Counted from the first letter of the stretch, positions 1 through 12,767 are shown. The stretch is 64,000 nt of DNA from Luzula sylvatica (GCA_946800325.1 OX326961.1:5868655-5932654), one strand, 5' to 3'. Translations and numbers: made by a program. The notes: generated from the letters alone by a model not told the origin.

Positions 1-9
1 TAGGATATA

Positions 10-1907
10 CTAGCATTACCCCCGCGCAATTGCGCGGGGTTGTTCGGGTTTATAAGTAATGTAGTTGAAAAAAATTGTTGTTCATTTTGTGTATGTGACT
101 TTCTTTTTGTAATCATTATTATATGTGTAATTTAGTGTGTTGTGTGCGAGTGAAATTTTGTAGCAAAAATCGTTTGAATATTTTAAGAGCCGGATTTCTT
201 GAATAATTCAAACGGTTATTGCTAAAAAAATTATCTATATTTTATACTTCATAAGTAAAATAAGGAAAAATAACGAATGAGTCGTCATGAAATTTATTAA
301 GAACATAATAGTTCAGAAAACATTGCTAAAAAAAAGAGTGTTTTTAATTTCACAAATCCTTAATTTCGCTACATATTTAGCACAAATATTTTTCGTCCTT
401 TGTGTGGTCAGCCAACAACAAAGTTTGACGATGTCATCGCTAACCGTTTCGTTCGAACCTTTAATTTAAATTATGTCATGATTATTCGCACATCCATGAT
501 TTGGTATATTTTTAACCCCCTAATTTTTTTTTGGATATTATAAAAAATTCTCTATCTTTTCGTAAACTCCAAAAAAAAAAAACTCTTTACCAAACTTTTA
601 TTTTAAAATACTCCTTATGGATGATATTAATTTTTTTTTTCCCAAAATACCCTCCAAATCTCATATGTAATAATTAAAACTTATTTTTGTTATTTTTTAT
701 TAATTTTAAGAAAATTCATAAACACTTCTTAACACGTAGTGATTTAAAAAAATTTAAATTATTACATATTTTGTTTATATAATTTTAATATTACATTCTT
801 TATTCATAAAAAAACTAACATTAAATGATAATAAATAAACATCTTGCAAATATATTCATAGAAAATATCTATTTAAACATCTATTTTTTATGTTAGTTTT
901 CTTTTTATGTATTTTTTAATAGTTTTGTGATATTTTATTTTTAAATATTTGCAAGATGTTCTTTTATTAATATTGTTCAACTTATTATAACTTTATTTTA
1001 GTTTTTCAAGAAAAATAATAAAGAACCAAAATGTAAATTTTAAAACTTCGAAGTACCAAAATGCAAATATAAAGGACCAAAATGTGAAAAAAGGACCAAA
1101 ATATAATTTTTTTTTAAAAATAGGACCAATTTGAGGCCCCTGGACTAAAATGTAAATTTCAAAACTTCGAAGGGCCAAAATGCAAATATAAAGGACCAAA
1201 ATGTAAAAAAAAGTACCAAAATGTAATTGTTTTTCGAAAAAAGGACCAATTTGTAAATAAAAAAGGACCAAAATATAAAATAAATATTTAAAAAAAAGGA
1301 CCAAAATGTAATTGTTTTTCGAAAAAAGGACCAATTTGTAAATAAAAAAGGACCAAAATGTAAAATAAATATTTTTTTTCAAAACTTCGAGGGCCAAAAT
1401 GCAAATTTAAAGAACAAAAATGTAAAAAAAAAAGGACCAAAATGTAATTTTTTTTCGAAAAAAGGACCAATTTGTAAATTAAAAAGGACCAAAATGTAAA
1501 TTTTTTTTTTACAAATAGGTCCCTGGTGACGTGGCTGCACCAGGCAAGAAAAATAATAAAGGACCAAAATGTAAATTTTAAAACTTCGAGGGATCAAAAT
1601 GCAAATATAAAGGACCGAAATGTGATAAAAAAGGACCAAAATGTAATTTTTTTTAAAAAACAGGACCAATTTGAGGCCGCTGGACCAAAATGTGAATATT
1701 AAAACTCGAAGGACCAAAATGCAAATATAAAGGACTAAAATGTAAGGAAGAAAGGACCAAAATGTAAATTTTTTTTTAAAAAAGGACCAAATTATAAATA
1801 AAAAAGGACCAAAATGTAAAAAAAAAAAAAAATTTTACGAATAGGCCCCTGGTGACGTGGCTGCACCAGGGGGCTGCAAATCCCCTTGAATTAGTATATA
1901 GTATAGA
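10..1907 (-). mobile_element. Non-autonomous Helitron, copy A
   Basis: Read on the minus strand, the element starts with TCTATACTATATACTAATTC (1907 leftward) and ends with a 20-nt GC-rich palindrome (20-39), a short spacer and CTAG (13-10) followed by host T. These are the Helitron hallmarks: 5' TC, 3' hairpin plus CTRR, insertion between A and T with no target duplication. Both ends were set by comparison with copy B at 36995-39172, where similarity stops at exactly the same bases. It encodes no Rep/helicase. The part near the 5' end is a tandem array (1010-1850). Host flanks appear to belong to the dispersed repeat that continues at 1908. Confidence 0.88.
1010..1850. repeat. GGACCAAAATG minisatellite inside Helitron A
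   Basis: Short imperfect units built on AAAGGACCAAAATGTAAAT recur dozens of times, with variants GGACCAATTTG and GGACCAAAATGCAAAT. A higher-order pattern is visible: blocks end in a hairpin-forming segment around CCTGGTG-ACGTGGCTG-CACCAGG (about 1520 and 1846) and restart with AAGAAAAATAATAAA. The last hairpin lies about 35-60 bp from the Helitron 5' end. Minus-strand reading frames here are open only because the unit lacks stops in those frames. Confidence 0.85.
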
Positions 1908-2335
1908 TGACATTTCGATCCGCCTTACAAAAAATATTTGACTTTTCTTAAAAAAATTGTATACATTATTTTTTAATTATGTCAGATATTCATATTCATA
2001 TTGTTGCGAATATTATTACTTTAATTTTATTTTAATAATATAATTTTTTCAAAAAATAGAGGGACATAAATTGTCCCCATTTTATCCCTGGAAATTAGAA
2101 AAAAATGTAGTTTTGTCATTTACCATAAATATTATAAATCAACACACTATTTTCAGTCGAACTCATATTAATTTTTCAAAGTTAGGCAGAAAATTAACGA
2201 TTTGAAGATTTTTGTTATTTTGTAAGTTTGTAGGGAGAAATTTGATGTAATTTGAAATTTGAAAGGATAAATACTATTTGCATTTTCAAAAAAGAAAACT
2301 TGTGGAGGTTTTTGTAGGTTAAATACAAAAAATGG
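1908..2335 (+). repeat. Dispersed repeat, copy 1 (inverted partner at 12.8-13.27 kb)
   Basis: This stretch matches the reverse complement of 12798-13268 along its whole length: the GATCCGCC start, the AGGGACATAAATT-like block, the TTTGTAGGGAGAAATTTGATG block and the GTTAAATACA end occur in the same order. Helitron A sits at its left edge. No coding capacity was seen and the superfamily is not known. Confidence 0.7.
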
Positions 2336-5300
2336 TATTCATAAGGATATGGTATGACCAATATCCTAACAAGAATACATAAATTTTAAAGGGCAAATAC
2401 GGAGTTGTTTCGTCTAACAAGTGATAGCTCGTCGGGTTCCATTCAAAAAAAAAAAAAAATTAAATGATATTGTAAGTGAATTAGTCATATATAAAAAAAA
2501 AAATTTAACTAAAAAGTTATGTTCTTAATATGTACCTAATATATTTATAGTTTGAAAAATATTTTGAACATAGATAAGAAAATCAAAATGTCCTATATGC
2601 CAGAAATATATTAATTTTATTTGTGCTAACAATCGGTATAAAGCTTATTATAGTTTGTCACGATATTTTTTATATCAAACGGCCCCGTACCATACGGCTG
2701 TGTCAGTATTCCATCTCATTAATCAGCAGGTGTATTAAAAAAAAACACACACATATATCTCTATAGTGTGGCTCATTTGGACAGCCCAATTTACAACAAG
2801 TCCAGTTAATTGGCTGACTCATCGAAAATGTTAATCGGACACCATATATGGACTTCTTTATATGTCTTAACAATTTCTATTCAATTAAATATCATTTTTA
2901 CCTTTTTTTCAAGATTAATTTATAATATTATCTTATTATTATTTTATATTAGATGCTATCTATAATTTCTGAAAACTATTAAAACTATAATTTTCTATCT
3001 AGACAAAAAGAGTACAAATTAATGTGCTCTCTTTTTAATATCTTATATTTCTTGTATATCTCTCTTAAAACCTAAAATAACACATTTATCTTTTCTGAAA
3101 CATTTAATATCATATTTATCCCTTAAAACTCATTTTTAATCATATTATTCTAAGAGACAATTTCTTGTATATCCCTTCTAAAATCTAAAATATCATATTT
3201 GTCCTTTCAAAACAACAAATATCAAATTTATCCTCTCAAAACTTAATTTCTATCAAAATGGTTTCCTGATAACTTTTCTATGGAATTATACAAAATATTT
3301 GAATTTACATTTTTACCGTTGCATCAACTCATTTCTCTCACCCATCTTATTATCTGTTCCTAACTCCCTCATATCCTTTTCTTCCATTCTCCAAGCTATG
3401 TTCTCTATTTTCTCAAATCTAAATCTGTTGTTTGAATCTATTAAAATAACTAGTTTCTTTGCTTGCCCTGTAGGATTTAGCTAGCAAAAATAAGTTCAAT
3501 TCAACCCAAGAAATGGAAAATTGTAATAATTAATTGGACCGAAACATATTCAGAAGAGTGAATAAGCTGGAGACATTATAAATTCTTGGAATCACCAATT
3601 TGGAACCAAATTGAGAATAGTAGCTTTTTATATTTTTTGTTGTTCTGGATTGATCAGAAAAGTTGAGAGCCGAACCTTTCTTTTCTGTTTAAAATGGAAG
3701 AGCAAGAAGGGAATGAAGAAGCAAATAGAAGGAAACAAAATCAAAATGAAGGGATCGGTGTTAATGGAACAAACTAGAAAGGCGTATTTTTTGTCAATAT
3801 AAAATATATTTATTAACTTAACTAATGACACGAAGATTAAATCATATTTAAGATTTCAAACTTAGAAAAAGAAATTAATAATTTGGATAAATTTGATATT
3901 TTTTATTTTTAAGTGGATAATTTAAAAAAAAAAAGAGTTTTGGGAATACTAATTTGAGATAAATTTAATTTGATATTTATAATTTTAGAATGTTAAATTT
4001 GATTTTTTGGGTTTTAGAAAGGATATACCCAAATTAATAAATTTATGAAATTAAATATTTAAAAACAACATTCAATCGAGTTTGGAGCATATCCGATGCC
4101 CATCGGACAAGATGTCGTCCATGCACTTCCTGAGCCGTCGATCTCATCGAAAATCATTGTGATGAGATTCAGTTTAACGTTTATCTGTTTTCTCTCCGTT
4201 AATCCAATTAAAGAAATTATTTTGTCTCTCTTGATTTTCTATCCTCTCTTTCAAGAAACATGCAAAATGTTAATAATTAAATTATACTTTATTTCTGTCT
4301 GAATTGAGTAGTGTACAACACTTTCAAAAACATGCAAAAAGTAAAAAACATATAAAATTGGTACTGATGAGTGATGAGTGATGACTGATGAGCACGGGTT
4401 GATGTGAATAATTCTCTGACGCATGCAAAAACACGATTCTTGTTTTCTTTTTTGGTGCAACATCAAAATAAAACATATCATTTTCCTTTTTGTGCAAAAG
4501 GTTTTCTTTTTTCACATATATCCTGGAAGGTTTAATTACAGATAAATTGGGTTCGATTAAGGGTTGATTGCACAAATGAAGGCCAATTAAAGCGTAAATG
4601 ATCTAAATTAGGTTGTAGTTGTACTCATTTTAAAGAATACATAATGTATACAAGGCGTACATATTTTTTCAAAGTTTCCAGAGTATATGTAATTAACAAA
4701 AATATCTAAATAGGAATTCCGGATTTCATCTAAAAGGTAAAAAAAAAGACGTGTTGTTGATTTCAATTTGATAAATTTGTTTTTATAATTATATATTACA
4801 ACAAAAACAAATATTAAAAAAAAAACAATTATAGGAGAACTTAACATCTAAACTCTTAGATTATCAAAAATTATAGAATCCTCTTCTGTATACTCTAGAG
4901 CAGACATGGTTGAATTGCATTTCCATACTTAATTATTTCTTTCAAAAACAAAAGAACAAATGTCAAAAATACGAATCACAAAACCAATTTGTTTGTATGA
5001 AAAACCCTAAGATTCCAAAACCAAATATAAAGAGTAATTCGATTACTTTGGATCCATGTCTGATAAATTATTTGTCACCATCACAAAAGAGATCTTCTAC
5101 ATACTCTAAATTTAGTAATCTATAATTTAGTAATCTATAATGTCATTAATTAAAAAAATGCATACTACTTTGCAAAATTCCAACCTATTGCAAGTCCACT
5201 GGATTTAGGAATTAGATTTAGCCTTGTTCACATCATACATTTATAAATAAAAGATAGCGAATGAAGAGAAATTTATGAATCTTCTGATCTCAACTAGAAT

Positions 5301-6480
5301 GATAGAAATCATTGTTGTTTTGATTTTTTGGCAATACACTCAATCTACCTACTCAAACAAAACGGATATGCAAATTTTCTTTCATCTTCCCAATTAAAAT
5401 AAAATAAACATGGCATTCACCCTTTTCAGTAAGCAGTTCAATGTGTATCTTCCCAGTTGGCTGGATTAAATTCTTCAATTATATTGTTTGATTAAGTTCC
5501 TTTTTCTGAAATTAAAGAAGCCATTAGTACAGCCTTTTCGTTTTAACCTTGAGAAAGTATATGGGATAAAGAAATTGGTATCAAATTACAATGATTTTTT
5601 TAATTTAACCTTGGTTCGAACGTGAAATCTAACAAACCAAGTTTCATTGATTCCTTTTAACTTCCATATCTAAAAAATGGATTATTATTTGAATTAGGTA
5701 CTGATGCTTCAAGTGGATCTCGGGATTGTAGTAAGCGAAATTTTAAAGTCGTTAAATTGCACATATTTGAATTAATCACGAAATAATAATTTCATTTTAA
5801 GTATGGATTGAATAAAATGGGCTATTAATTCAATTCAAGGTGGGTGTGTTAATTGGAGAATTATCATGGATACTTGGCATGTGATATAACTTTTCAATTA
5901 ACAAGCCATCTAATTGACGGCCAATCTAATAACGGTCCATCTAATTACTACTCATTAGAAACCCACTTATCTATTACAAATAAATTCACATTTGGCACAC
6001 TTAAATTACAACTCAAAAGTAACAGATAAATTCACAATTAACGGTTAATTATGTAAATTCATAATATCTCCGACACTCAAAATTACGGGAACTACAAAAT
6101 AAAAATTACATCACTACTAAAAATAAATACACATAACAAATTTCAAGCAATTAACTACTTTGAAGCTAATTGTTACGGCGTCAAGGTCAATAAACAACTA
6201 TCCAGTAATTAAAATGAGTACGAATTGAATCAATTGTGGAGCGATTAATCTTAATCCACGATATTTTTGGATCCCCTTATTTGTACTCCATTGTTCACTA
6301 ATTAATCCTACTATAATATTTGATAAACACTTTTCTCCAATATTAGAGTGCCACGCCATTAATTCAACCTATCCGGATTTCAAATACACACTAAACTAAT
6401 TTATCCGGATTTCAAATACACTCAACTATTACATATCCTCCTAATTCCTATTCTCTAGCCTTCCTTCTTATCTTTTCTTC
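2336..6480. other. A+T-rich interval with no recognisable gene
   Basis: Only short ORFs in A+T-rich sequence. It contains homopolymer runs, a low-copy repeat at 3035-3270 and linker-like DNA with several TTAATT motifs (5860-6300). I found no kinase, transposase or RNA-gene signature. The upstream end of the captured-gene Helitron that ends at 9074 may lie in the right part of this interval. Confidence 0.5.
3035..3270. repeat. Dispersed A+T-rich repeat (also at 7.86-8.08 and 56.75-56.88 kb)
   Basis: Stretches reading roughly 'cttgtatatccctt..aaaatctaaaatatcatatttgtcc' repeat here and recur in related form at 7862-8085, where they lie in an intron of the captured kinase, and at 56750-56880 (CACATATGTCTCTTCGAAAA). 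Probably a short non-autonomous element. Termini could not be fixed. Confidence 0.45.
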
Positions 6481-6602
6481 ACATTGGTACATGTGCCGCT
6501 CTCTATATTCACGTCTTTCTCTCTATTTTCACATCTTCTTGTATAGACACGAAGACACAAGCCAAAAGCGGGTTTCTCACATCCGTTTCTCATCGCCGTT
6601 CT

Positions 6603-6775
6603 TCTCATCGTCGTTCTCCTCAGAAGGTTTCTCATCTAGACTTTCTCAACCTCGTCAACGACGCTTCTTCAGAGGGTTTCTCATCGTCGTTCTCCTCAGA
6701 AGGTTTCTCATCTAGACTTTCTCAACCTCGTCAACGACGCTTCTTCAGAGGGTTTCTCATCGTCGTTCTCCCCGC
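6603..6775. repeat. 76-bp tandem duplication
   Basis: TCTCATCGTCGTTCTCC begins at 6603, 6679 and 6755, giving a 76-bp period and about 2.3 copies. The CT-rich composition and position just upstream of intron-like sequence suggest the 5' leader of a captured gene. Confidence 0.8.
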
Positions 6776-6831
6776 CTCCACAAATTATACATGGTGATCT
6801 ATGATTTTCAATCCTCCGAATTCGTTACTCT

Positions 6832-7394
6832 ATTTTTTGGTGATTTGGATAGTAATTCTCGGTTTGAATGGAGATTTATTATTAAATCAATTTCTGTTTT
6901 ATTATTCTCATAGATTTCGTGTTTTTCTCGGAATTTCATGTTATCTACTGTTTATTTTGCTGATTTTCTTGAATTTCGTGTTTTTTTGCTGATTAAGAAG
7001 TTGCCGATTATTAGTTGCTGAGTTGTGTTTATTTTGCTGATTTTCTTGAATTTCGTGTTTTTTTGCTGATTAAGAAGTTGCCGATTATTAGTTGCTGAGT
7101 TGTGTTTTTTTGCTGCACACAAAATCTTTTTAGGGGCCTTTGTACTTTCCATTTTTTGGTGATTTGGATAGTAATTCTCGGTTTGAATGGAGATTTATTA
7201 TTAAATCAATTTCTGTTTTATTATTCTCATAGATTTCGTGTTTTTCTCGGAATTTCATGTTATCTACTGTTTATTTTGCTGATTTTCTTGAATTTCGTGT
7301 TTTTTTGCTGATTAAGAAGTTGCCGATTATTAGTTGCTGAGTTGTGTTTTTTTGCTGCACACAAAATCTTTTTAGGGGCCTTTGTACTTTCCAT
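6832..7394. repeat. 319-bp tandem duplication in the leader/intron of the captured gene
   Basis: ATTTTTTGGTGATTTGGATA starts at 6832 and again at 7151, and the two copies are almost identical. The first copy also carries an internal duplication of about 75 bp (6958-7032 repeated just after) that the second lacks. The sequence resembles a T-rich 5'-UTR intron more than coding DNA. Confidence 0.85.
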
Positions 7395-7522
7395 TTATTA
7401 ATTGATTTCATTCATTTTTACTTCACAATTAAATTCTTTGTTTTGTTTTGTATAATTTATTATGTACAAAAGCGTAATTATTTGATTTCTTATGAAATTA
7501 ATGTTTTCATTTTTTTTTTCAG

Positions 7523-7609
7523 GTAATAGTGCCCTGGATGATGCAGTAAATTGGGTTATCAAACATAAAATGGATCTAGATATTGCTGTCAAAATTTGTT
7601 CAACAACAG
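7523..7609 (+). pseudogene. Captured exon resembling a UBA domain
   Basis: An 87-nt segment is flanked by a strong acceptor (T-run then CAG) and a GT donor. In the phase set by a one-base carry-over it reads NSALDDAVNWVIKHKMDLDI without a stop. This resembles the second half of plant UBA domains (G/S-N-x-S-x-E-A-A-V-N-W-V, then D-P-D-I), which bind ubiquitin. The next exon in the same orientation is from a receptor-like kinase, so this is most likely a chimera created by capture. The match is short, and another small helical domain is possible. Confidence 0.45.
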
Positions 7610-7691
7610 GTATATTTTTCTTTCAGTTTGTTATTTTTTTAGGGGCTAATTGCAATTTTTGCGTGATTATGTATGATTGTAAAAATTTCAG

Positions 7692-8695
7692 GAGCTAAGC
7701 TGAAAGAGAATTCAAAGTAGAAGTAGAAGCAATTGGTCGAGTCGATATAAGCATTTAGTGAGATATAGGTTTCAGTTTGAAGGGGCCCATAGGTAATTAT
7801 GATTTACTATTTTGTCTTAACATATCAATTCATATATTATTATTATTAGCATTTTTATTCACGGTGGATTTTACATATGTACCTTATAAAACTCCAAAAT
7901 GTCATATTTAGCCCTTCATAAATCTAATTTGTCGTATTCACCCTTTAGTTTATCATAAACATATCATCGGAAAGGATGTATGGTTCGAATAAATAAGATA
8001 TTTCAGAGAGAAAATATCTTTTTTAAAGGTAAATATGATATTTTTGTTTCTAGAGAGGGTAAATATGTAAATTTCCCTTGATTGTTGAACGAACATTTGT
8101 GACAGAATACTTGTATATGAGTACGTCGATAATGGAAACTTAGAGCAGTGGTTTCATGGAAATTTGGGATACACAAGCCCTTGTACTTGGGATATCCGCA
8201 TGAACATTATTCTCGGTTTGCCAAATGGTAATTTCGTAACGATTTAAATTTTTACGGGTTGAACTGCAAAATCAATAAAAATATTTTAAACTTGAAATTA
8301 GGATTGTACTTGCATGAAGGACTACAACCAAAAGTGGTTCATCGAGAAATAAAATCAAGTAATATATTGCTCGACCAGAAGTAAACCCTAAATTCTCGGA
8401 CTTTGGTCTCGCCAAATCAAGTACTGGTAAGCTATATGAGAGAAGAGATGTGTATAGTTTTGGAATATTAATAATGGAAATTTGGGTCGAAACCCAGTAG
8501 ATTATAATTGATCAAACCCCTGGAGTGGTTAGTTTTTATTTTTCCAAAATAGAAATTTATACAAATGCCCCTGTTTTTTTTCTAATTATTTTCAGGTTAA
8601 TTTGGTAGAGTGGTTGAAGAATATGATAACGAGTAGGAATTACGAAGGATTTTTTGGACCCGACATTATCTGAAAAACTAATTGTGATGAAATTT
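7692..8695 (+). pseudogene. Receptor-like protein kinase fragment (four degenerate exons)
   Basis: Four exon-like blocks follow the order of a plant receptor-like cytoplasmic/RLK kinase domain. 7692-7792 gives EREFKVEVEAIGRV (alpha-C helix region). 8106-8227 gives ILVYEYVDNGNLEQWFHGN. 8301-8527 gives VVHREIKSSNILL (catalytic loop, D changed to E), then after a frameshift SDFGLAK, then DVYSFGILIMEI. 8596-8695 gives NLVEWLKNMITSRNY. Introns between them are retained with GT-AG borders, so capture was at DNA level. Damage: in-frame stops in the first block, a frameshift before DFG, loss of the activation segment and APE region between SDFGLAK and DVYSFG, and no glycine loop or VAVK lysine. The wording matches the plant group with the NNGNLEQWLHG motif. 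Not a functional kinase. Confidence 0.85.
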
Positions 8696-9045
8696 TAAGG
8701 TTAATGTTTCACAAGTATTTTACATACAAGGTAAAATCATTATTTCAAAGTTAAATTAACATGTGCAATGTAGAGGATCATTATTTTATTTAAAAATGGA
8801 TTGTATATTTGAAATATTGCATGATTACTGAATTTGATTAATTTATTTTGTAAATTAAAATGTTGTAGCACTAAATCACATTACTAATCATTAATTTCAA
8901 ATGTTAAAAGATCATATTGTATGCTAAACATGGAAAAATATCAAATGAATTAAATTTTATTTAATCAATTTTTTCAAATAATAATTCACCGTTTAGTTAT
9001 ATTTGATGTTGAATGTAAGCAATTTAAAAATATTATGTTTCAAAC

Positions 9046-9074
9046 CCCGCAGCGTAGCGCGGGTATTATACTAG
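9046..9074 (+). mobile_element. Helitron 3' terminus (carrier of the UBA/kinase capture)
   Basis: CCCGC-AGCGTAGC-GCGGG hairpin (9046-9063), spacer TATTATA, then CTAG (9071-9074) and T. The gene fragments at 6.6-8.7 kb lie directly upstream in the same orientation. The 5' TC end was not identified. Confidence 0.72.
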
Positions 9075-9598
9075 TGAACCATAAAATTAAACATTGTAAT
9101 TCTAAAAAAGGTTAAAATTACCTTAAAAAGAATTCCTTTTTATTCCATTGATAATCTGAAAATTATCATTGTTTTCGAAATTGAAGAAAGATAATAAATC
9201 CTCTTTCATTCTATTGATAATCTGAAAAAAAGAATTCCAAGTAAACCCAAAAACAAAATAAAATGAACAAGAAATTTACAAACCTCTAATACAGGTTCAA
9301 AAGAAAGTTTGAAGAAATAAAAAACTTTTATTAGGAGGACCTAGCCCGCTAACTTGGAAAAAAAAATCTAAATTTGAAGAAAAGTTTGAAGTTAATTAGG
9401 GTTTAATGTTAATGGAAAAACCCTAAATTGAAAAAAAAAAAACACTAAAAATAGAAAAAGATTACCATTTCAGTACCAAAAATGAAGAATACTTGCCCGC
9501 CCTGAGTTGATTCACCATATTTTGCAGCGCTTCGTGGATCCTCAAGCTTCTTGGCTACTGATCGTCCGTCTGTGTTGCTCCGCCTCTCTATATCGGTG

Positions 9599-9619
9599 TC
9601 TCTCTCTCTCTCTCTCTCT
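9599..9619. repeat. (TC)n microsatellite
   Basis: Uninterrupted TC dinucleotides, about ten units. Confidence 0.9.
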
Positions 9620-11494
9620 GTATCGATGGCTCAGTCGCGATTAGGCAAGAGAGAGAATATTTTAGTTAGGGCTGGATTGGGTTGGGTTGGGTTATGATAA
9701 GGGTCCTTCATAAATAATTCCATTTAATTTGAAAACTTGGTGCAAAGTGCAATCTCATTAAATGAGTCTGTTAATACGTCTCTAAGAAACAAGTATGTAT
9801 ATTTAATAAATGCAGTCCATTACCTAGTTAATTTGCGGGACTATTAATTGGATCATAAAAAAATGCAGACCCCCATGCAGCAAGAAAGAATGACTCGCAA
9901 AAAGACTCACCAAGCTTTCCCACTCTTCGGCACCTAAAGATTCCTCTGTTTAGCTCTTCGGGGCAGAATGACTCGCATGCCCTCTCTCTCTCCAGTGTGC
10001 TCTTCGCCAATCTTTGCCTACTCACCAGAGTAGAACCAAAACATCTTCTTTTGCTCTTTCGAGGGGATTTTTTTCATTAGTGTCTTGATTAGTATTGATT
10101 TATATATTTAATTAGTATCAATGAATACTTTATATTGCAATTATTGTTTCAATTAAGTTTGAAAGAAGTCAATTAGGATTAAACTGTGTCAGTCACTATT
10201 CAATTATTGTGTCAATTAGGATTAAAAAGTGCCAATTAGAATTCAATTTATGTCTTAATTAGGGTTCAATTAGTGTCGTACCATAGCTCGGATATTTAAT
10301 TATATTATAGTCTTTATTATGGAACAAATATGTTTGCTATTATAATTTTAAGATTTTTCGAGGTTTGAAATGATTAAGAACTAATTATAAGAAAATGTAA
10401 GGGTTTAAAATTAAATAATATTACAGCTAATACTTATTTAATCGTTCGAATGAAAGACTCATTTTCATTTCTCATGATTCTGTCCCTGGCCGGACGATGG
10501 AGGTGCTCAGGTTTTTGGCTGCGGTGAAGGTGGATTAGGTGGAGAAGGAGAATAAGGTGGATGAGGTGGAGATGGAATTTTGCAAGATACATTTCAATCC
10601 TGGTTTTTAAAGAAGCCAAGAATAGTTTTCTGTACAGATAATATGAATGTGTGCTGGTACGAAGACTGGTACAGATACCTGTACATAATTTGTGTGTCTT
10701 AATAATTACAGGTATTGTCTTAACAATACCTATCAACAAATTTATGTCTTAATTACATTTGAGTGATGATTTAAAGTATTATTAAAAAGTATTTCCTTCC
10801 TATTCTAAGATCCTTGCAAGATGGAATTGTGTGCGTTGGAGCTGGTACGAAGACTGGTACAGTCGGAACTCTACTTCAACAAATTTATCTCGTGTTAAAT
10901 CTCGTAGATAATATAGAGGACATTTTTTTGCTATTTATTGAAAATTTTACTGATACTATTCATTGATTAATATAATAGTTTAGTTGAGTTTTTTTTGTCC
11001 TTTTGAGAACTGGGACTAATTGTTATTTATGTTTCTCTAATCAAAATTTTAGTGATACAACAAACTATAAATCCTGGATTTTGGAGAAAACAAACAGTGG
11101 ATTTTAGAATACAAGATTTATAATTCATCAAGTCAAACAAGCACATTGTATTTTAAAGATACATGTATTTCAAGTACATGTATTTTTAAATACATGGATC
11201 TTAAAAATTCCTCAAATCAAACACGCCCATTTGTCAAGATCAATATACACCCATCAAATCATGAATCCTAGTCAGCGAGGATGTATATACAAATAAATGA
11301 AATATATTTTTGGCATGTAGGACGTTTTGATTTTTTTTCTCTCTGTCCAAAATATATTTGGAAATATAAATATGTTAGGTACATATCGAGAACATAACTT
11401 TATAGTTACGTTATATTATATTTTTATATATGATTAGTTGACTTACAATATATTTTTTAAGATAAACCTATTATTTATTTATTAATTAATTTTG

Positions 11495-11518
11495 TATATA
11501 TATATATATATATATATA
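11495..11518. repeat. (TA)n microsatellite
   Basis: Uninterrupted TA dinucleotides, about twelve units, in A+T-rich DNA. Confidence 0.9.
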
Positions 11519-11736
11519 ATGTAATTATCCCAAAAAACTGAACCAATTGATCAAGAAATGCTTAGCTAGCCGAATGCACCAACCGTAATCAACAATTTAA
11601 TAATACAATAAGATAGGACATCCTCACAATTTAATAGTATAATTAGATATTTTTTCTTTTGATAATAAACGGTGAAGGTTCATATATTTTTCATCAATTG
11701 ATTTCAATAAAAATCGAACTCACGATTTTTCACAAC

Positions 11737-12035
11737 ATATGTTGCACGAATACGAATACGGATATCGTATCCGACACGTTACGGATATGGCGATACGATA
11801 ATTTTCAAAAAACATAGGATACGATACGTCAATTATATATAATATTTTATTATTTTATTATTATCATTTATATATTTAATATTTTAATATATTATATATT
11901 TGACATAAAATATACCAAAAGTTTGTTTTTGCATAAAATATTCGAATACGTCATATGGAGTATCCGATATGTATCCGACGAGTATCGGTATCCGATACGT
12001 TACAGCTTGATTTTTGAAGTATCCACGCAACATAG
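11737..12035. mobile_element. GATACG-type MITE, copy 1 (hAT-like)
   Basis: The element runs from ATATGTTGCACGAATACG to a right end with TATCCACGCAACATAG. Two related elements (33653-33796 and 36668-39354) share the inverted ends CTATGTTGC-N-CGGATAC. The 8 bases on each side, TTCACAAC and CTCGCAAC, match at 6 of 8, consistent with an old 8-bp target duplication. The interior is full of CGTATC/GATACG motifs and has no transposase. Confidence 0.72.
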
Positions 12036-12730
12036 CTCGCAACGTATGGCTTTTTTTCACTCACATTCAAACAATTATGTTATGGGTCTATCGAGAGTAG
12101 AATTAAATATTTGATGTTATCAAACTTTAAAAATAATATTAAACTAACATGATTTAAATCTTGTTAGTTAATGGGCTCGTGGTTCAGTGATTGGGTGTGA
12201 AACACAAAAAATCATATGTCGTGAGAAATTATAAATTTTAATTTCAATGACACCAATAGATGGAGTATCACCGAGTCTTCTCCATTTACTCGTTTTTTTT
12301 CTTTTTAACCTAACTATATGATTTAATATTTTTTCTCGTTTCGTGACAGGTTATAATAGCTGAGGTTATAATAGATGTCATTTCAAGCTTGTATGAGTTT
12401 CCAACGAAAACAGACTATTTTTCAAGTTCTCCAAGTTTTCAAAAATTATGCATTGTGTTAAAAAAAAGTTATGGATTTGAGTCACTTTAACATTAAATAA
12501 AAAAATAAAACATATAATTATCACGATTTGGATTCGTTATTTATGATTTTCTTAAAAAATAAAAAAAAGTATTCAAATAAATGAAACAACGATACAACAA
12601 ACACTGTATTTATCCTTTAAAATTATGTATCCTTGCTACTGTTAATTACATTTGAATTAACCGTTAATTCAAAACAAATTAACCGTCAATCGAAATGAAA
12701 GGTACAAATTGGGCAGGTGTATTATTACCA

Positions 12731-12767
12731 TCCCCAACTATTCACCGTATCCGTGAATAGTGGGGGG
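12731..12767. other. Hairpin with G/C-run stem
   Basis: TCCCC-A-ACTATTCAC pairs with GTGAATAGT-G-GGGGGA around a 7-nt loop (9 bp perfect, then one mismatch, then C/G pairs). AATTAACCGTTAATTC-like DNA lies to the left. A similar C-run/TTAACCGTTAATT association occurs at 24070-24340, so this may be the tip of a small repeat family. Confidence 0.55.

Larger units (their letters stand above)
9075..11736. other. Mostly unassigned interval
   Basis: Contains (TC)n at 9599-9619 and a more GC-rich patch at 9860-10040 repeating AGAATGACTCGCA. Another patch at 10440-10600 is rich in AGGTGGA-type units. A motif GAGCTGGTACGAAGACTGGTACAG (shared core) occurs at about 10652 and 10838. A (TA)n run lies at 11495-11518. 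The patches could be further captured exon pieces, but no protein family was recognised. Confidence 0.45.

Noticed and set aside
287..469. 60-codon ORF shared by Helitrons A and B as a possible small protein
   Set aside because: The two elements are nearly identical throughout, so conservation of this frame shows recent common origin, not selection. It has no recognisable domain.
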